Below, in pieces: positions 48,475-58,600 of a DNA stretch of 64,000 nucleotides. The notes beneath the pieces were generated by a model. That model was not told the DNA's origin. It was given only the letters and a program-made list of their open reading frames with translations, and made no database searches. The stretch is from the NCBI GenBank assembly GCA_030847615.1, contig JAUMIR010000003.1, positions 72,116,001 to 72,180,000 of the forward strand, written 5' to 3'. The translations under genes and the position numbers were made by a program. Position 1 is the stretch's first letter; each line of letters starts with the position of its first letter. This stretch comes from Gambelia wislizenii (Eukaryota; Chordata; Lepidosauria; Squamata; Crotaphytidae).

Positions 48475-48704
48475 CAGTGGGCCCTTGGTATCCACTGGGG
48501 TTTGGTTCCAGGACCCCCCTGTGGTTACCAACATCTGTGGATGCTCAAGTCCCATTATATACAATGGCATAGTAAAATGATGTCCCTTATGTAAAATGGC
48601 AAAATCAAGGCTTGCTTTTTTGGAATTTTTTCCCATGGAATATTTTCAAGCCATGGATGGTTAAATGTGTGGATGCAGAATCCGTGGATACGGAGGACCG
48701 ACTA
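48475..48704 (+). mobile_element. Tigger-like (Tc1/mariner) MITE, 230 bp
   Basis: Starts CAGTGGGCCCTTGGTATCC and ends with its inverted counterpart GGATACGGAGGACCGACTA, flanked by TA on both sides. 'tttggttccaggacccccc' and 'atggcaaaatcaagg' are shared with 53,259-53,486. TA duplication and CAGT tips are those of pogo/Tigger elements. Non-autonomous. Confidence 0.88.
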
Positions 48705-48706
48705 TA

Positions 48707-49570
48707 TTATGCATTATATGAGAGCCAGTGTGGTGTAATGGTGTCTATGTTGGATCACATGGTTCAAGTGTTGCATTTTGCTGTGTTGTGGGTTTTAAGG
48801 CATTTTTTGTATCATGAACTTGCAGAATTCAGGTGCTTTTCAGTTGTCATTTCTAAGAAATGAAAAAGTAGAAAAGCATTTCCATAAGGTATCAATTATA
48901 ATAGTAATTAATAAAAAAAAAATCTTTTCAAATACTGATCTAAACATCCAAGAATAGTTGTCCCAGCCCTAAACTTATACATGGACATTATGAATGGGAT
49001 TAAACAACTAGAGTTAAATGTAGACAACAAAGATCAAGCTAGACCTCACATTGGTCTAAGAAAGCTTGTTGCCTAAGAGAGGGGTATGTTACCTGACAAC
49101 AGGCAAAATATTTTTGTCACCTAAAATCTTGCAAGCATATCGTCTCCTCCAGTTACAGCAGTAGTGACTGTAGTAGTATTAAGGCAACAAATACCAACTT
49201 GTTGCCTTTTGTGATATCCAAAATCAGTAGCCTTGAGCACTTATCTCACTATGTCTAATGCTGGGATTCTTCTTTGCTGTTGGTTAATCCCAATGCTCTT
49301 GGGGGTGTTCTGCCTGCTTCAGCTGCTCACTGCATCAGATAAAGTTCTGAACACTGGAGTTTTTCCTAGAACCTGCTTTGCTCCTGGAAAAAGTTGTTGT
49401 GGAGCAGAGTATGTTTAAGTAATAGTTACGGTATATGTCCAAATGGACATCCAGTCCTGGCTTTTGGATACCCAATGAAGACAAACAGGTATGTGTCAGT
49501 GAACCTCATGATTCCTACTCCTTTCTCAATGCCTTCTGCAAGTTACTGTGAATCTAGAGCAGAAATAATC
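48707..49570. other. Unassigned interval
   Basis: 'gagccagtgtggtgtaatgg' at 48,721 resembles the start of the tRNA SINE at 60,306 but continues differently. Nothing else recognised. Confidence 0.35.
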
Positions 49571-49593
49571 TGTGTGTGTGTGTGTGTGTGTGT
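49571..49593. repeat. (TG)n microsatellite
   Basis: Eleven TG dinucleotides followed by TATA. Confidence 0.95.
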
Positions 49594-49677
49594 ATACCTC
49601 TCGGATCAGTTGTGTTTTTAACCATTTTATTCCTAAGCTTTGGCCAACAAATATCAGGTGTTGTAGGTTATATTTCA

Positions 49678-49794
49678 GAGGAAGGAACTGGCAAAAACCA
49701 CTTCTAAGGATTACTTGTGTAAGAAAACCCTGTGGAATTCATATGGTTGCTATAAGTGAACAGGTGGCTTGAAAGTGCATGCACACACACACAC
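49678..49794 (+). mobile_element. tRNA-derived SINE, 3' half
   Basis: 'gaggaaggaactggcaaaaacc', 'taagaaaaccctgtgg', 'ttgctataagtgaacaggtggcttgaaagtgcat' and a (CA)n tail define this SINE 3' half, the same subtype as 7,201-7,270. Confidence 0.8.
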
Positions 49795-49955
49795 TGACTT
49801 CCTCCTTTAAAAAAAAAAACTTTCAACACAATCTGAATGAACACAGTCTGAAGGAGTGTATGTAGGAGAGACTCTTCCACTCATGACCCTTTTGAATGGG
49901 GAGAACAGATACCCAGTGCCAGTTTCTTAAAAATGCTTTGGGTAGCAATAACCAG

Positions 49956-50148
49956 GAGCCTTGTCACACTACAGAATTATAGCTTTATGATTCCACTTTA
50001 ACTGCTATGTTTCCATCCTGGGGTTTAGAGTTTAGAGAGGGACATTTAGAATTCCCAGTGCTTCACCAAACTACAAACCCCATAGGATGTTATCATGGCA
50101 GTAGAAGTGGAATCATTGCACTACCATTATGTAGTGTGAAAAGACCTC
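49956..50148. mobile_element. Palindromic MITE, complete
   Basis: 'cttgtcacactacagaattatag' at the left and 'attatgtagtgtgaaaagacc' at the right are inverted, with 'gattccactttaactgctatg' / 'catggcagtagaagtggaatc' as inner arms. About 193 bp; same family as 46,439. Confidence 0.82.
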
Positions 50149-52469
50149 AACGGTTCCTCCTGAAAACGCCTCTTACCCTTTTAGGGGTAGAAAAATCAGA
50201 CCATACCTTCCCACAACGTTGCAATCTCAACAATAGACTACTGTAGGCTGCCTCAGAAGATGATTGTAGTAGATAAAGAATGACTATGGAAAGCTGAAAA
50301 TATATTCATCCAGCATTGTAGCAAAAGTTCTTGCTGCCTATGACCTGAAAGGCTTGTGGTCTGTAAGCAACACATTTGAGAGACAACCTCTCTTATAAGA
50401 GGCTTCATGCCCACAACATCTTCTGCTCAGACTCTTTTGTGAACCTCCATTTTATGAGGTAATAATCTCATCAGCTTTTGGGAGCAGAACCTTTACAACA
50501 ATTGACACAACGCTATGGAATGGTGATCAGAATTTGCTCCTTGTGTTAGGGGTTAAGGGTAGCCACATGAAAAACAGGCATGACTCCAGCCATCCTTGGC
50601 AGCAGAGGAAATTTTCAGCACACGTTGTGTGTCATACAAGCTTTGCCTGCTGAGATCCCCTGTCCCATGCACCAGTTAAAACAAAGGTGGGTGAAGTATA
50701 GCCGTGGGGTGCTGCATGTACCACCCCAAGGCTATTTTTGTACCTGTCAAACCCTCCAGATACCCTGCTATGTTCTTTTTCTGGCAAAAGAAGAAGTTAA
50801 TTGCCCCTGCTGAAAGCCTGGGAGGGGGATTCATTTATTTTTTTAAAAAAATGCCTGTTTTTCAAAATGAGAAGTCGACTTCCATCTTGTCTCTGCAGTC
50901 TCCGGAGGCCTTCGGGGGCAGAATTGTCCACCCTGTACTAAAGGTATATAATACTTGTCATGTGGTTATCCTAGGTGGGCAATAGCACCTGCCATGTTTG
51001 GGGCAGTCACCCATAGCCCAGCACTTGGCGGGGGGATACTGATGTTTGAGCTGGGCCCTTAGCTTACCCACATTCCTTGGTTCAGATTAATCCAAAGGAA
51101 ACAGAACCTGGGGGACATCCAATGGAATCCACAGATGAAATTACACACATCTCAAAATGCTCAAAACATGTTTTATTTTTATTTTTTAAAGCGTGACACA
51201 TTTTGGCCTATGCATACTGCCAAGGTCTTCCTTGGGGAGCATTTAAAAGCAACACTCAAAAATTTCTGGACCATTTACCGGAGAAGTGAAAACAACCTTA
51301 TCCAAGTAGCAATGGAAAATGATGCCATATCAGGACATTGCAGATGTGTTACAATATTGCCTACCCTGATAGACCCCCATCTTGGAATATTGCATAACTG
51401 GCAATATTCAATAATTTGGCTTGATGTGTCCTTCCATGTAGTTAGCAGGTATACCAGGGACCCCCAGACACCAAGGTTGGGGTCACGTATAACCAAGGGA
51501 GGGGCTTTCGGAAGTTTGCCAAGCAAGTAATACTCAGGTCAGAATTAACACCTGGAGATGAGTCATCCACTAATCCACTCAAAGATAGCAGAGTCCTTGA
51601 TGCTTGCAAAATGGGTTCTTTCTCTTCCCTTCCCCACCAACAATAAACCTTGCCTGCTCCTATTCAGTACTAAATACATCGTCCATTAATGATCATTAAC
51701 TCTTCTGGAGCACCCTTTGTTTAGTTCTGGGAAACTCAGAGAAACATTGTATTCCACTTAAAATCCCATCCCTTCAGGGGAATTATCACATATAAATATC
51801 ACCTTAAAACACCAACAAAATGTCCACAGTTCCTCCTCCTATATCCATGCTGCCAGTTTGCTGTGACATCCTCAGAATACATCTCTGAGAATCATCTGCA
51901 CAAATCTCTGCTCCTCTGATAGTTATTGTATCAGCCATCCTCCCCTTACTCTATTCCTCTGTCATAACCCATGACATCCTCTATACAAATACTTCCTGCT
52001 TTCTTTGATAGTCTTGTGTGATTGCTTGAGGCCTGAGTGTTTGCGTGAATGCTGTTAAGATTATTTCCAGTAAAGACCATTTAACTGTCCATTTTGGCTT
52101 GGAGTCTCCTCAGCGATTACCAGTATACATAGGTCAAAAGAGCCTGGCGTTACATGGCCTCTCACTGCCATTTTGAGCTAATTAAATATTCCTCAAATTA
52201 ATATTCGGACATTAGAGGGTCCCTAAGGACCCCATGCAATTCGGGTAACAATAGTGTCTGGTGGGCTTATATGTTCTTGCCATAGATCATGTCAGTGTTT
52301 ATGCCAGCGCAGGTGGCCCTGCCAATATGCCCACTAGGTAAGGGAAAAGCCTGGGCCTGAGAGACCAATGGGTGGCAGTATTGACCTTGCTACCTCCCCT
52401 GTCATGGTTTTCTGAAAGGCAGTGCCAAGATCTACATCATCTGGGGGCTGTTGGAGCCTGACTAATTCT
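50149..52469. other. Mostly unassigned interval
   Basis: Frames up to 131 codons (51,135-51,530) have no domain I recognise. About 52,050-52,155 ('cagtaaagaccatttaactgtcc..gagcctggcgttaca') has an LTR-U5-like look, but I found neither the other boundary nor a primer site. Confidence 0.35.
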
Positions 52470-52621
52470 TATTTGTATTAATATGGCAGCTGGGTCTGCT
52501 GTTTTGTTGAACAGTTGTTATTATTTATTGTGAATGATTGGCTTTTATTATGCTATTGCATATGTATGTAAATGAGTTCAAGCCTGGGAAAGGCAGTATG
52601 TAAATCATTTCAATAAAAGCT
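52470..52621 (+). mobile_element. L2-like LINE 3' tail
   Basis: 'gcttttattatgctattgc' then 'gagttcaagcctgggaaaggcagtatgtaaatcatttcaataaaagc', the usual 3' UTR style of L2-group elements. Confidence 0.45.
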
Positions 52622-53218
52622 GAATATATCGATGCATAACACAATCAATGGGATGCCCACAACAAACATAGGGTTGGATCCAGGTGTCTGTGGATGAACT
52701 TGGTAGGGATGCAGTGCCATGAAAATGTTCTGCAACCAGAAGAACTGGGGCACAACATAGATTATATGACACTGTGCCCGAGACCAACACTTGCAGAGCC
52801 TGGTGTGCAGGACTAGGATCATTGCTTTATGGAAGAACATTGCAGAAAAGTAAATAAATAAATAAAAATGACTGGCATTATGCAACACACCTTCTGATGC
52901 TGAAGAACAGACTCTAGCATCCGACCAATGCCTGCAAATTTGAATATGTTTTCACACCTTGTTAATTAAATGGTTTAATAGATTTTGAATATATAGGTCT
53001 TGTTGCATTCCTGGGGAGGGGAGGGGGATACTTGAATTCAGCCTGTGGTGGCTTCCATAGCTGAGACTACATAGGACTGGATGTTTTTACTGGAACTTAT
53101 TGAACAATGTTCTTGTAAATTCAAAAAGACAGTTCTTCTGAACAAATTCTGGTTGAATTGATCACACGGATTAAAATCTTCGTGCAGAAAGGAAAGCAGA
53201 AAGGAGAAATATTTAGGT
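52622..53218. other. Unassigned interval
   Basis: No recognised gene or repeat. Confidence 0.35.
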
Positions 53219-53631
53219 ACTAGCTATACCTGGTGTAACGTACACCATTATCTACATACAGTTCTCCCTTCATATTCCCTGGAGTTTGGTTCCAGGACCC
53301 CCGTGGATACCAAAATCCATGAATAGTCAAGTCCTATTAATATGCAATGGCATAGCAAAATGGTGTCCTTTATATAAGATGGCAAAATCAAGGTTTGCTT
53401 TTTGGATTATTATTTTTTTTAATATTTTCAAGCTGTGAATACTTAAATCCATGGATACCAAATCCATGGATACGGAGAGACAACTGTATATAAAATGCTT
53501 CAGTATGTTTCCATCCCCATTCTGATTGGCTGCTTAGGAAATATGTCAAGAGTATGATCATTTGATGCATTAATATATAACCTTTCAAATCAACTATAAT
53601 GGCGTATATTACGCTGGGTACCGCTAGTTTC
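53219..53631. mobile_element. TIR element (413 bp) holding a Tigger-like MITE
   Basis: 'actagctatacctggtgtaacgtacaccattat' at the left returns as the complement of 'ataatggcgtatattacgctgggtaccgctagt' at the right, about 33-bp inverted ends with some mismatches. The sequence resembles the widespread reptile 'actagctgtacccgg' repeat. Between the ends are the Tigger-like MITE (53,259-53,486) and the CTGATTGGCTGC repeat (53,520-53,580). Confidence 0.65.
53259..53486 (+). mobile_element. Tigger-like (Tc1/mariner) MITE, 228 bp
   Basis: CAGTTCTCCCTTCATATTCC at the left, GGATACGGAGAGACAACTG at the right, TA on both sides. Interior closely follows 48,475-48,704. Confidence 0.9.
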
Positions 53632-53639
53632 ATACTGAG

Positions 53640-54330
53640 AGCCACTATGCCACCGCCATGCAATCGCGTGTACATACACACACAATGCTACACACACACA
53701 ATGCGTGCCAGGACATGAGGACTCCTCTGCATCCACCATGCAACCATGTGTACACACACATACCACTCTACACACTCACCCCATGTGTGCCAGGACATGA
53801 GAGCCCCTTCGCCTCCACCATGAAATTGCACATACATAACACACTCCATGCTACACCCCCACACTACACCCCCTGCTACACTCCCCCTGCTACACAAACA
53901 TACCACACTACACCCCACACACTATGCACACATCCCACGCTACTCTCCCACACTACATCCCCATGTTATATCCCCACGCTACACACATCCCCATGCTACA
54001 CACACACTACACCCCCATGCTACATACAGACATGCTACGCACACACAACACTACACACACATCTCCCATGCTACACCCCCACACTATATCCCCATGCTAC
54101 ACACACAACCCACATGACAACCCCCCATGCTACACACACACAAACACTACACTACACCCCATGCTACACACACACCTCACACTACACCTCTGCACTACAG
54201 ACACCTCCCCACCCTACCCTCCATGGTACACATATATCCCACACTACATGCACACCCATGCTATACTGCCCGCACACTACACACACACACAACATGCACA
54301 CCATGATGCGAGCGCTCCTCCACCACCACC
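53640..54330. repeat. CA-rich minisatellite
   Basis: The left part has two or three copies of a roughly 100-bp unit ('gtgccaggacatgag..cctccaccatg' then a CA-rich stretch) at about 53,640-53,860. The rest is a degenerate array of 'cacactacaccccatgcta'-like 15-30-bp units. The plus-strand frame of 226 codons (53,658-54,338) is a His/Thr/Pro-rich translation of the repeat, not a protein gene. Confidence 0.88.
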
Positions 54331-54350
54331 ATGTTTAGAAAGGACAGCAT

Positions 54351-54566
54351 CATAGAATCAGAATCATAGAGTTTGAAGACACCTCAAAGGCCATCCAGTC
54401 CAACCCCCTGCCATGCAGGAATACACAGTCAAATAATTCCTGACAGATATCCATCCAGCCTCTGTTTAAAAACCTCCAAAGAAGGAGACTCTCCACCACA
54501 CTCTGAGGCAGTATATTCTACTTCTGAACAGCTTTTACTGTCAGGAAGCTTTTCCTAATATTTAGA
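54351..54566 (-). mobile_element. CR1 LINE 3' fragment
   Basis: Reverse-strand CR1 tail and terminal coding region (CATAGAATCAGAATCATAGAG, 'ggccatccagtccaacccc', 'gcctctgtttaaaaacctcc'), matching 40,361-40,570. Confidence 0.93.
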
Positions 54567-54584
54567 TGTTTCCACCTCCAGCCT

Positions 54585-54700
54585 GCTGATTGGCTGCCCC
54601 CCCAACAGAGAGCTTTGATTGGTCGGTAAGTTTCCTAAGCAGCCAATCAGCACACTGGGAATGGCAATATACCCAAGAGAATTATCAGAAAACTGATCAC
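54585..54700 (-). repeat. Repeat with CTGATTGGCTGC core, inverted pair
   Basis: 'gctgattggctgcccc' at 54,586 and 'aagcagccaatcagcacac' at 54,638 are opposite copies of the core seen at 38,258; the right part continues 'atatacccaagagaattatc', matching 38,225-38,245 inverted. Confidence 0.6.
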
Positions 54701-54900
54701 CTGTTATTATATAATAACAGATTATCAGTTTTCAGAGAAGTAGCCATGTTAGTCTTTTGCAGCAGAAAAAGGAGGATTAGAGCATTAAAAGGAGGAAGGG
54801 AGAAAGGAATGTAGCAGCACCGTTAAGACTAACTGGTTTTTATTTTAAAATAACTAGTTAGTCTTAACAGTGCTGCTACATTCCTTTCCCCCTCTCCCCC
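54690..54900. mobile_element. Hairpin pair of the 'AGACTAAC..GCTGCTACATTCC' repeat
   Basis: GGAATGTAGCAGCACCGTTA and the following AGACTAACT (54,808-54,836) return as AGTTAGTCTTAACAGTGC and TGCTACATTCC (54,855-54,884). An A+T-rich hairpin, ATCAGTTTTC/GAAAACTGAT with TTATTATATAATAA at its centre, lies at 54,687-54,739. Related sequence is at both ends of the insertion at 55,088-56,530. Confidence 0.65.
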
Positions 54901-55087
54901 TCTCTTCTTCCTTTTTATATAGGTGTAATCAGTTTCAGGAGAGGAGAGTCTGAGTGTTGGACAAGGTCTCCAGGAGACTAGGGTTTGAATCCCTGCTCAG
55001 CCATGGGAACCCACTGGGCAACCTTGCACAAGTCCCTCAGCCTCAGAGGAAGGCAATGGCAAACTTCTTCTGAGTAAGTATGCAAAG

Positions 55088-56532
55088 GGATATTATGGCA
55101 CCTTTGAGACTGAGAGAGAAAAAGTTTGTAGCATAAGTTTTTATAGACTACCTCATCAGACACATGGAGTAAAGTGCCTATTGACAGACATTCATACCCA
55201 TGAATGAGCACGTGGTGTGTGTGAATAGTCATAGAAATGCAAAGCCTGTGGGTATGGTGATGGGGTGATAAGTTCAGTTTTAATTATGATCATTGAGGGA
55301 TGAGTGTGAGGAAAGATATTGCCTAACGCCAAGATGGAGATTTTCACACAGTGGAAATAACCCCCAGGGAGATTGGGAGAGAAACAGGGCTGTTCTGGTT
55401 GCAGCGCTCCGTTTCGCACGCCCCCTTCCTTCTCCTGATTTCCTGTCGTTCTCCCTCCGTTCTGCTTCCATTTCCCTTCCGCTATTTTTTACTAATGAAA
55501 GTTTTTCGTTAGTAAAAAAAAATAGCTGAACATAGCAGGAGGGAAATGGAAGTAGGATGGAGGGAGGATGACAGGAGATCGGGAGAAGGAAGGAGCGCTG
55601 CAAAATGGAGCGCTGCAACCGGAACAGCCCTGTTTCTCTCCTGATCTCCCCAGGGGTTATTTCCCCCGTGTGAGTCTCCGAATAGATAGCCATATGAATG
55701 CTAAGAGGGAGTTCTTAGAATATAATGTTGCTGGCTGGGAACCAGAAAGGAGACGTGATAAAATGGGCAAGAGAGCCCTCATGAAGTTGAAGTTGAGTTC
55801 TAATATGTGTAGTGTGCCAAGAAGCCATTATCTCTCTCAATCCACTGTTGATGGACTGGAGTTTGTGGATACACCCCAACTTTGCTGTTTCTCTTTCCAG
55901 TCTCCCAAATTCCGAATTCAATCTTTATGTTTTTTCGTTCAAGGATTGTTTTTTTGAGGTCCAAGATGGATTGTCCAGGATGACTGAAGTGTTCTGCACC
56001 TGATATATGTGTATTCCCATTCCTAAGGTATGATTTATGTCCATTTATCCTCTGCCAGAGACTGGCCAGTTTGCCCAATGTAGAGTGCTAAAGAGCATTG
56101 TTGACAGAGGATAGCATATATCATTTTAGAGGATGAGTAAGTGAAAGCACCTCTAATATTGTGAGTGATGTGATTAAGTCCTGTGATGACATTTCCCAAG
56201 TAGATGGGTGGGCAATGTTGTCATCTGAGATTGTGGCAAGGACCCAGCCACTCCCTCTGCCATTCATACAGGGATGTACTCATCTTGGCTTCAGGGAATA
56301 TCTCTCCTCCCACCTCTATCCCTCAACGACCATCATTAAAACTGAACTTGTCACCCCATCACCATAGCCATACACAACTTGCTCATTCAGGGGTATAGAT
56401 GTCTGTCCATAGGTACTTCACTCCATGCAACTGATAAAATAAACCCAGCCTACAAAGTTAGTCTCTACGGTGCTACAATACCCCTTTGCATACCAATCCA
56501 GACAAACAAAGCTATGTCTTTGAACAATCTTA
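55088..56532. mobile_element. Insertion with long inverted ends
   Basis: The left 250 bases ('tattatggcacctttgagact', 'catgaatgagcacgtggtgt', 'ggtatggtgatggggtgataag', 'attgagggatgagtgtgagg') return inverted at 56,270-56,492 ('tctatccctcaacgacc', 'ttgtcaccccatcaccatagcc', 'cttgctcattcagggg', 'ggtgctacaatacccc'). Its 'gtctctacggtgctac' motif is that of the repeat at 54,690-54,900. The fold-back at 55,336-55,679 lies in the interior next to the left arm. No ORF recognised. Confidence 0.75.
55336..55679. mobile_element. Fold-back element, 344 bp
   Basis: Arms of about 165 bp centred near 55,508 (TTTTTTACTAATGAAAg / cGTTAGTAAAAAA). Tips GGAGATTTTCACACAG and GTGTGAGTCTCC. Blocks 'ggctgttctggttgcagcgctccgtttcgcacgccc' in the left arm parallel the element at 33,767-34,116. 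Flanks GAT and GAA, so no exact duplication remains. Non-coding. Confidence 0.88.
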
Positions 56533-56625
56533 GAATAAATTATGCAAAGAAAACCTCATGACAGGTTCACCTTAGGGTAAGCTGAAAATGACTTGAAGGC
56601 ATCCCACCACCACAACACAACAAAT

Positions 56626-57059
56626 CAGTGTCATGTGCCCAAGGGTATCTGGGGAACCTTTTGAACAGCTAGGCCATAGCAAACACATTTTGAAATTGAG
56701 GGAAATTGCTAAAACAGATTGTGAAAGGGGCAAAGGGTCTTGTTATTCAAAGGGTGGAAAGGTCATAGACCGCTAAACATATTTAAACTGTTGAGTGTGT
56801 GTAAAGAAGAATCTCTTTCCATTCACATTTAAAAGTAGTCCCTGGCTGGTGCACCCCTTCCCATTTTTTTCTGTTCCTATGTGAAGCTAGAAATCTTTGA
56901 CTGTGTTATGTGCTATACATGAAACATCAAGGAAGATGTTGCCAGTTGGAGGGGCTTGGATGTTATTTTTTATTTTTTTTCTTTCCCCCCTCCCCAACTT
57001 TTTTTTTTTTTTGGAGGAAGCTGGCAAGATGTCAAAATTAAAAATTAAACGCACTGGAC
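56626..57059. other. Unassigned interval
   Basis: T-rich run at 56,965-57,012. No gene or repeat recognised. Confidence 0.35.
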
Positions 57060-57245
57060 ACATTGGTCTTGTCACCTCCAATTCAGCCTAATTATTAATC
57101 TGCTATGTAGACAGCAATGCTTTATTAATTGCATCAGTAGCTGGTGATCAATGTGGCAAGTCAAGTAAAAGAGCACTGTTATTCATCAGAGTTGTCAAAG
57201 GATAATTGTCCTCATATGCATTAGGATAAGACAGAGAAAGAAGTA
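57060..57245. other. Possible conserved noncoding element
   Basis: Non-repetitive stretch with several homeodomain-type cores: CCTAATTATTAATC, TTATTAATTGC, and TCATATGCATTAGG. It lacks the look of any transposon here. The claim of conservation is unsupported without comparison. Confidence 0.25.
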
Positions 57246-57531
57246 GAATGAATGAACTCCTCTTATCATATTTGGGTTTGGCCCTGTAGGTGTCAACACA
57301 ATTAAAAATTAGGAAGGGTACCAAGTGACGCAAAAAATTTTATATTCTGCTATTCATTTATGTCAGCACAAAGTAACACAGAAGTGAAATGTACACTTCA
57401 AAGATTCCCTTAAGTTCTTTCAACTAAATTTTTGTAGATAAAGAATTGCATCACCAAAGAAACACAATAGAAAAGGAAATACTCAACAAATAGAGAGGAA
57501 AACCTCTAGCAATCTTGCCTGCAACTATATA

Positions 57532-57750
57532 CAGTGGGCCCTCCTGATCCACAGGCTCCAGATCCGTGATTTCAAGTGACCACAGATTGTCACATTCTAT
57601 ACTTAAAATGGCGACAAGATGAACATGGACTTGCTGAAGCATTCACGTGCATGTTGCTGCCATTTAATAATATGGGATGCAATCATTCATGTTTTTGGTC
57701 ATCTGCAGGGTGTCCCAGAACCAAACCCACACGTTCTAGATGGCTTACTG
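57532..57750 (+). mobile_element. Tigger-like (Tc1/mariner) MITE, 219 bp
   Basis: Starts CAGTGGGCCCTCCTGATCC and ends TAGATGGCTTACTG with TA on both sides. Near the right end 'ctgcagggtgtcccagaacc' is the inverted form of the 'ggttccaggaccccc' block of 48,475. The 101-codon frame at 57,619-57,924 starts inside it and is not called. Confidence 0.8.
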
Positions 57751-58489
57751 TATATACCTGGACAGAAAGACCAAAATACTGTGCTCTGCTGTGACATTTT
57801 TGAGCTTCTGGAAACACACATACAGTACACACTAGACTCACAATACACTCTTATTCCAAAGGACAACATTGACTTGATCCTGAATGCATTGACAAAACAG
57901 CAGGGACAGATATACAGGCTTTAAAGCTTTTAAAATGGGGGTTGGATTGACATAAGTCCTAGATTGTCTGGCACTATACATTAAATTATTATCTCTTAAA
58001 ATATCTCTGAGAATGTTCATCCAGGGAGTTGGACCAAAATTGTATACCATGTTTTGACCTATGGTCTTTCTCCGTTTTTTTCTTTTCAGTTGTCTCTTTC
58101 ACTTTTTCACTCTACTTATTTTCCTTCTAATGTTGTATCTTTTGCTTCAGCCCCAAAGGGTTCCATAAGCCAGATATTTTATCTCATAACATTAGACAAG
58201 ACATTATTAGTGAATTTTTGGAAATCGGAGATAGTACAGATTATTTTAATATTTTAATATCAGGTTGGATCCAAAGGAGCACTAGAAGAAATTCACTCAT
58301 TAGTGCTGTTATACAAACTGTGCTAAAGGAACCCTTCTGGGGTATGCTATGGTGTGCAAAGTTATTTTTCATTTATTTATTTATTTATTTATATCCCACC
58401 TTTCTCCTTGTATAGGATACACATTGGAACACTTTTGAAAGTAGGCACTTAATTTAAAGAGCATGGCTTTTTAAAACCCTTAAGCCAGC
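57751..58489. other. Mostly unassigned interval
   Basis: An (ATTT)n run at 58,368-58,392 precedes 'atatcccacctttctcc', a LINE-3'-like tail. Nothing else recognised. Confidence 0.4.
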
Positions 58490-58600
58490 ATTTCTCAACC
58501 GGGGTTTTGCAGAACCCTAAGGTTCTGTGAGACATTGCTAGGGGTTCTGTGAGAAATATTAATGAGACTTGCTGGACTTTAGGACCCAGCTCTGTCCCAG
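58490..58600 (+). mobile_element. hAT-like element end
   Basis: 'agcatttctcaaccggggttttgcagaaccctaaggttctgtgag' carries the TTCTCAACC tip and repeated 'ggttctgtgag' of hAT-type repeats, as at 59,462. The other end may be the 'ggggttctgtatgg' block near 58,867. Confidence 0.55.

Larger units (their letters stand above)
54921..56625 (+). mobile_element. tRNA-derived SINE interrupted by a 1.4-kb insertion
   Basis: The 5' part (about 54,921-55,080) has 'gtgttggacaaggtc', a B-box-like 'agggtttgaatccc' and 'cctcagcctcagaggaaggcaatggcaaac'. The 3' part (56,533-56,625) has 'aagaaaacctcatgacagg' and 'tgaaaatgacttgaaggca'. 'gagtaagtatgcaaag' (55,072-55,087) and 'gaataaattatgcaaag' (56,533-56,549) are the two copies of the target. 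Joined at that point they make a normal SINE of this family, like 60,306-60,544. Confidence 0.8.

Noticed and set aside
51960..52155. LTR candidate ending gagcctggcgttaca
   Set aside because: No convincing left boundary, target duplication or primer site; the TG..CA match alone is too weak.
53658..54338. A 226-codon His/Thr-rich frame
   Set aside because: Translation of a CA-rich minisatellite; overlapping frames of 89 and 143 codons exist in the other phases.
57619..57924. A 101-codon frame, possible small gene
   Set aside because: Its first part lies inside a Tigger-like MITE and includes the element's terminal repeat.
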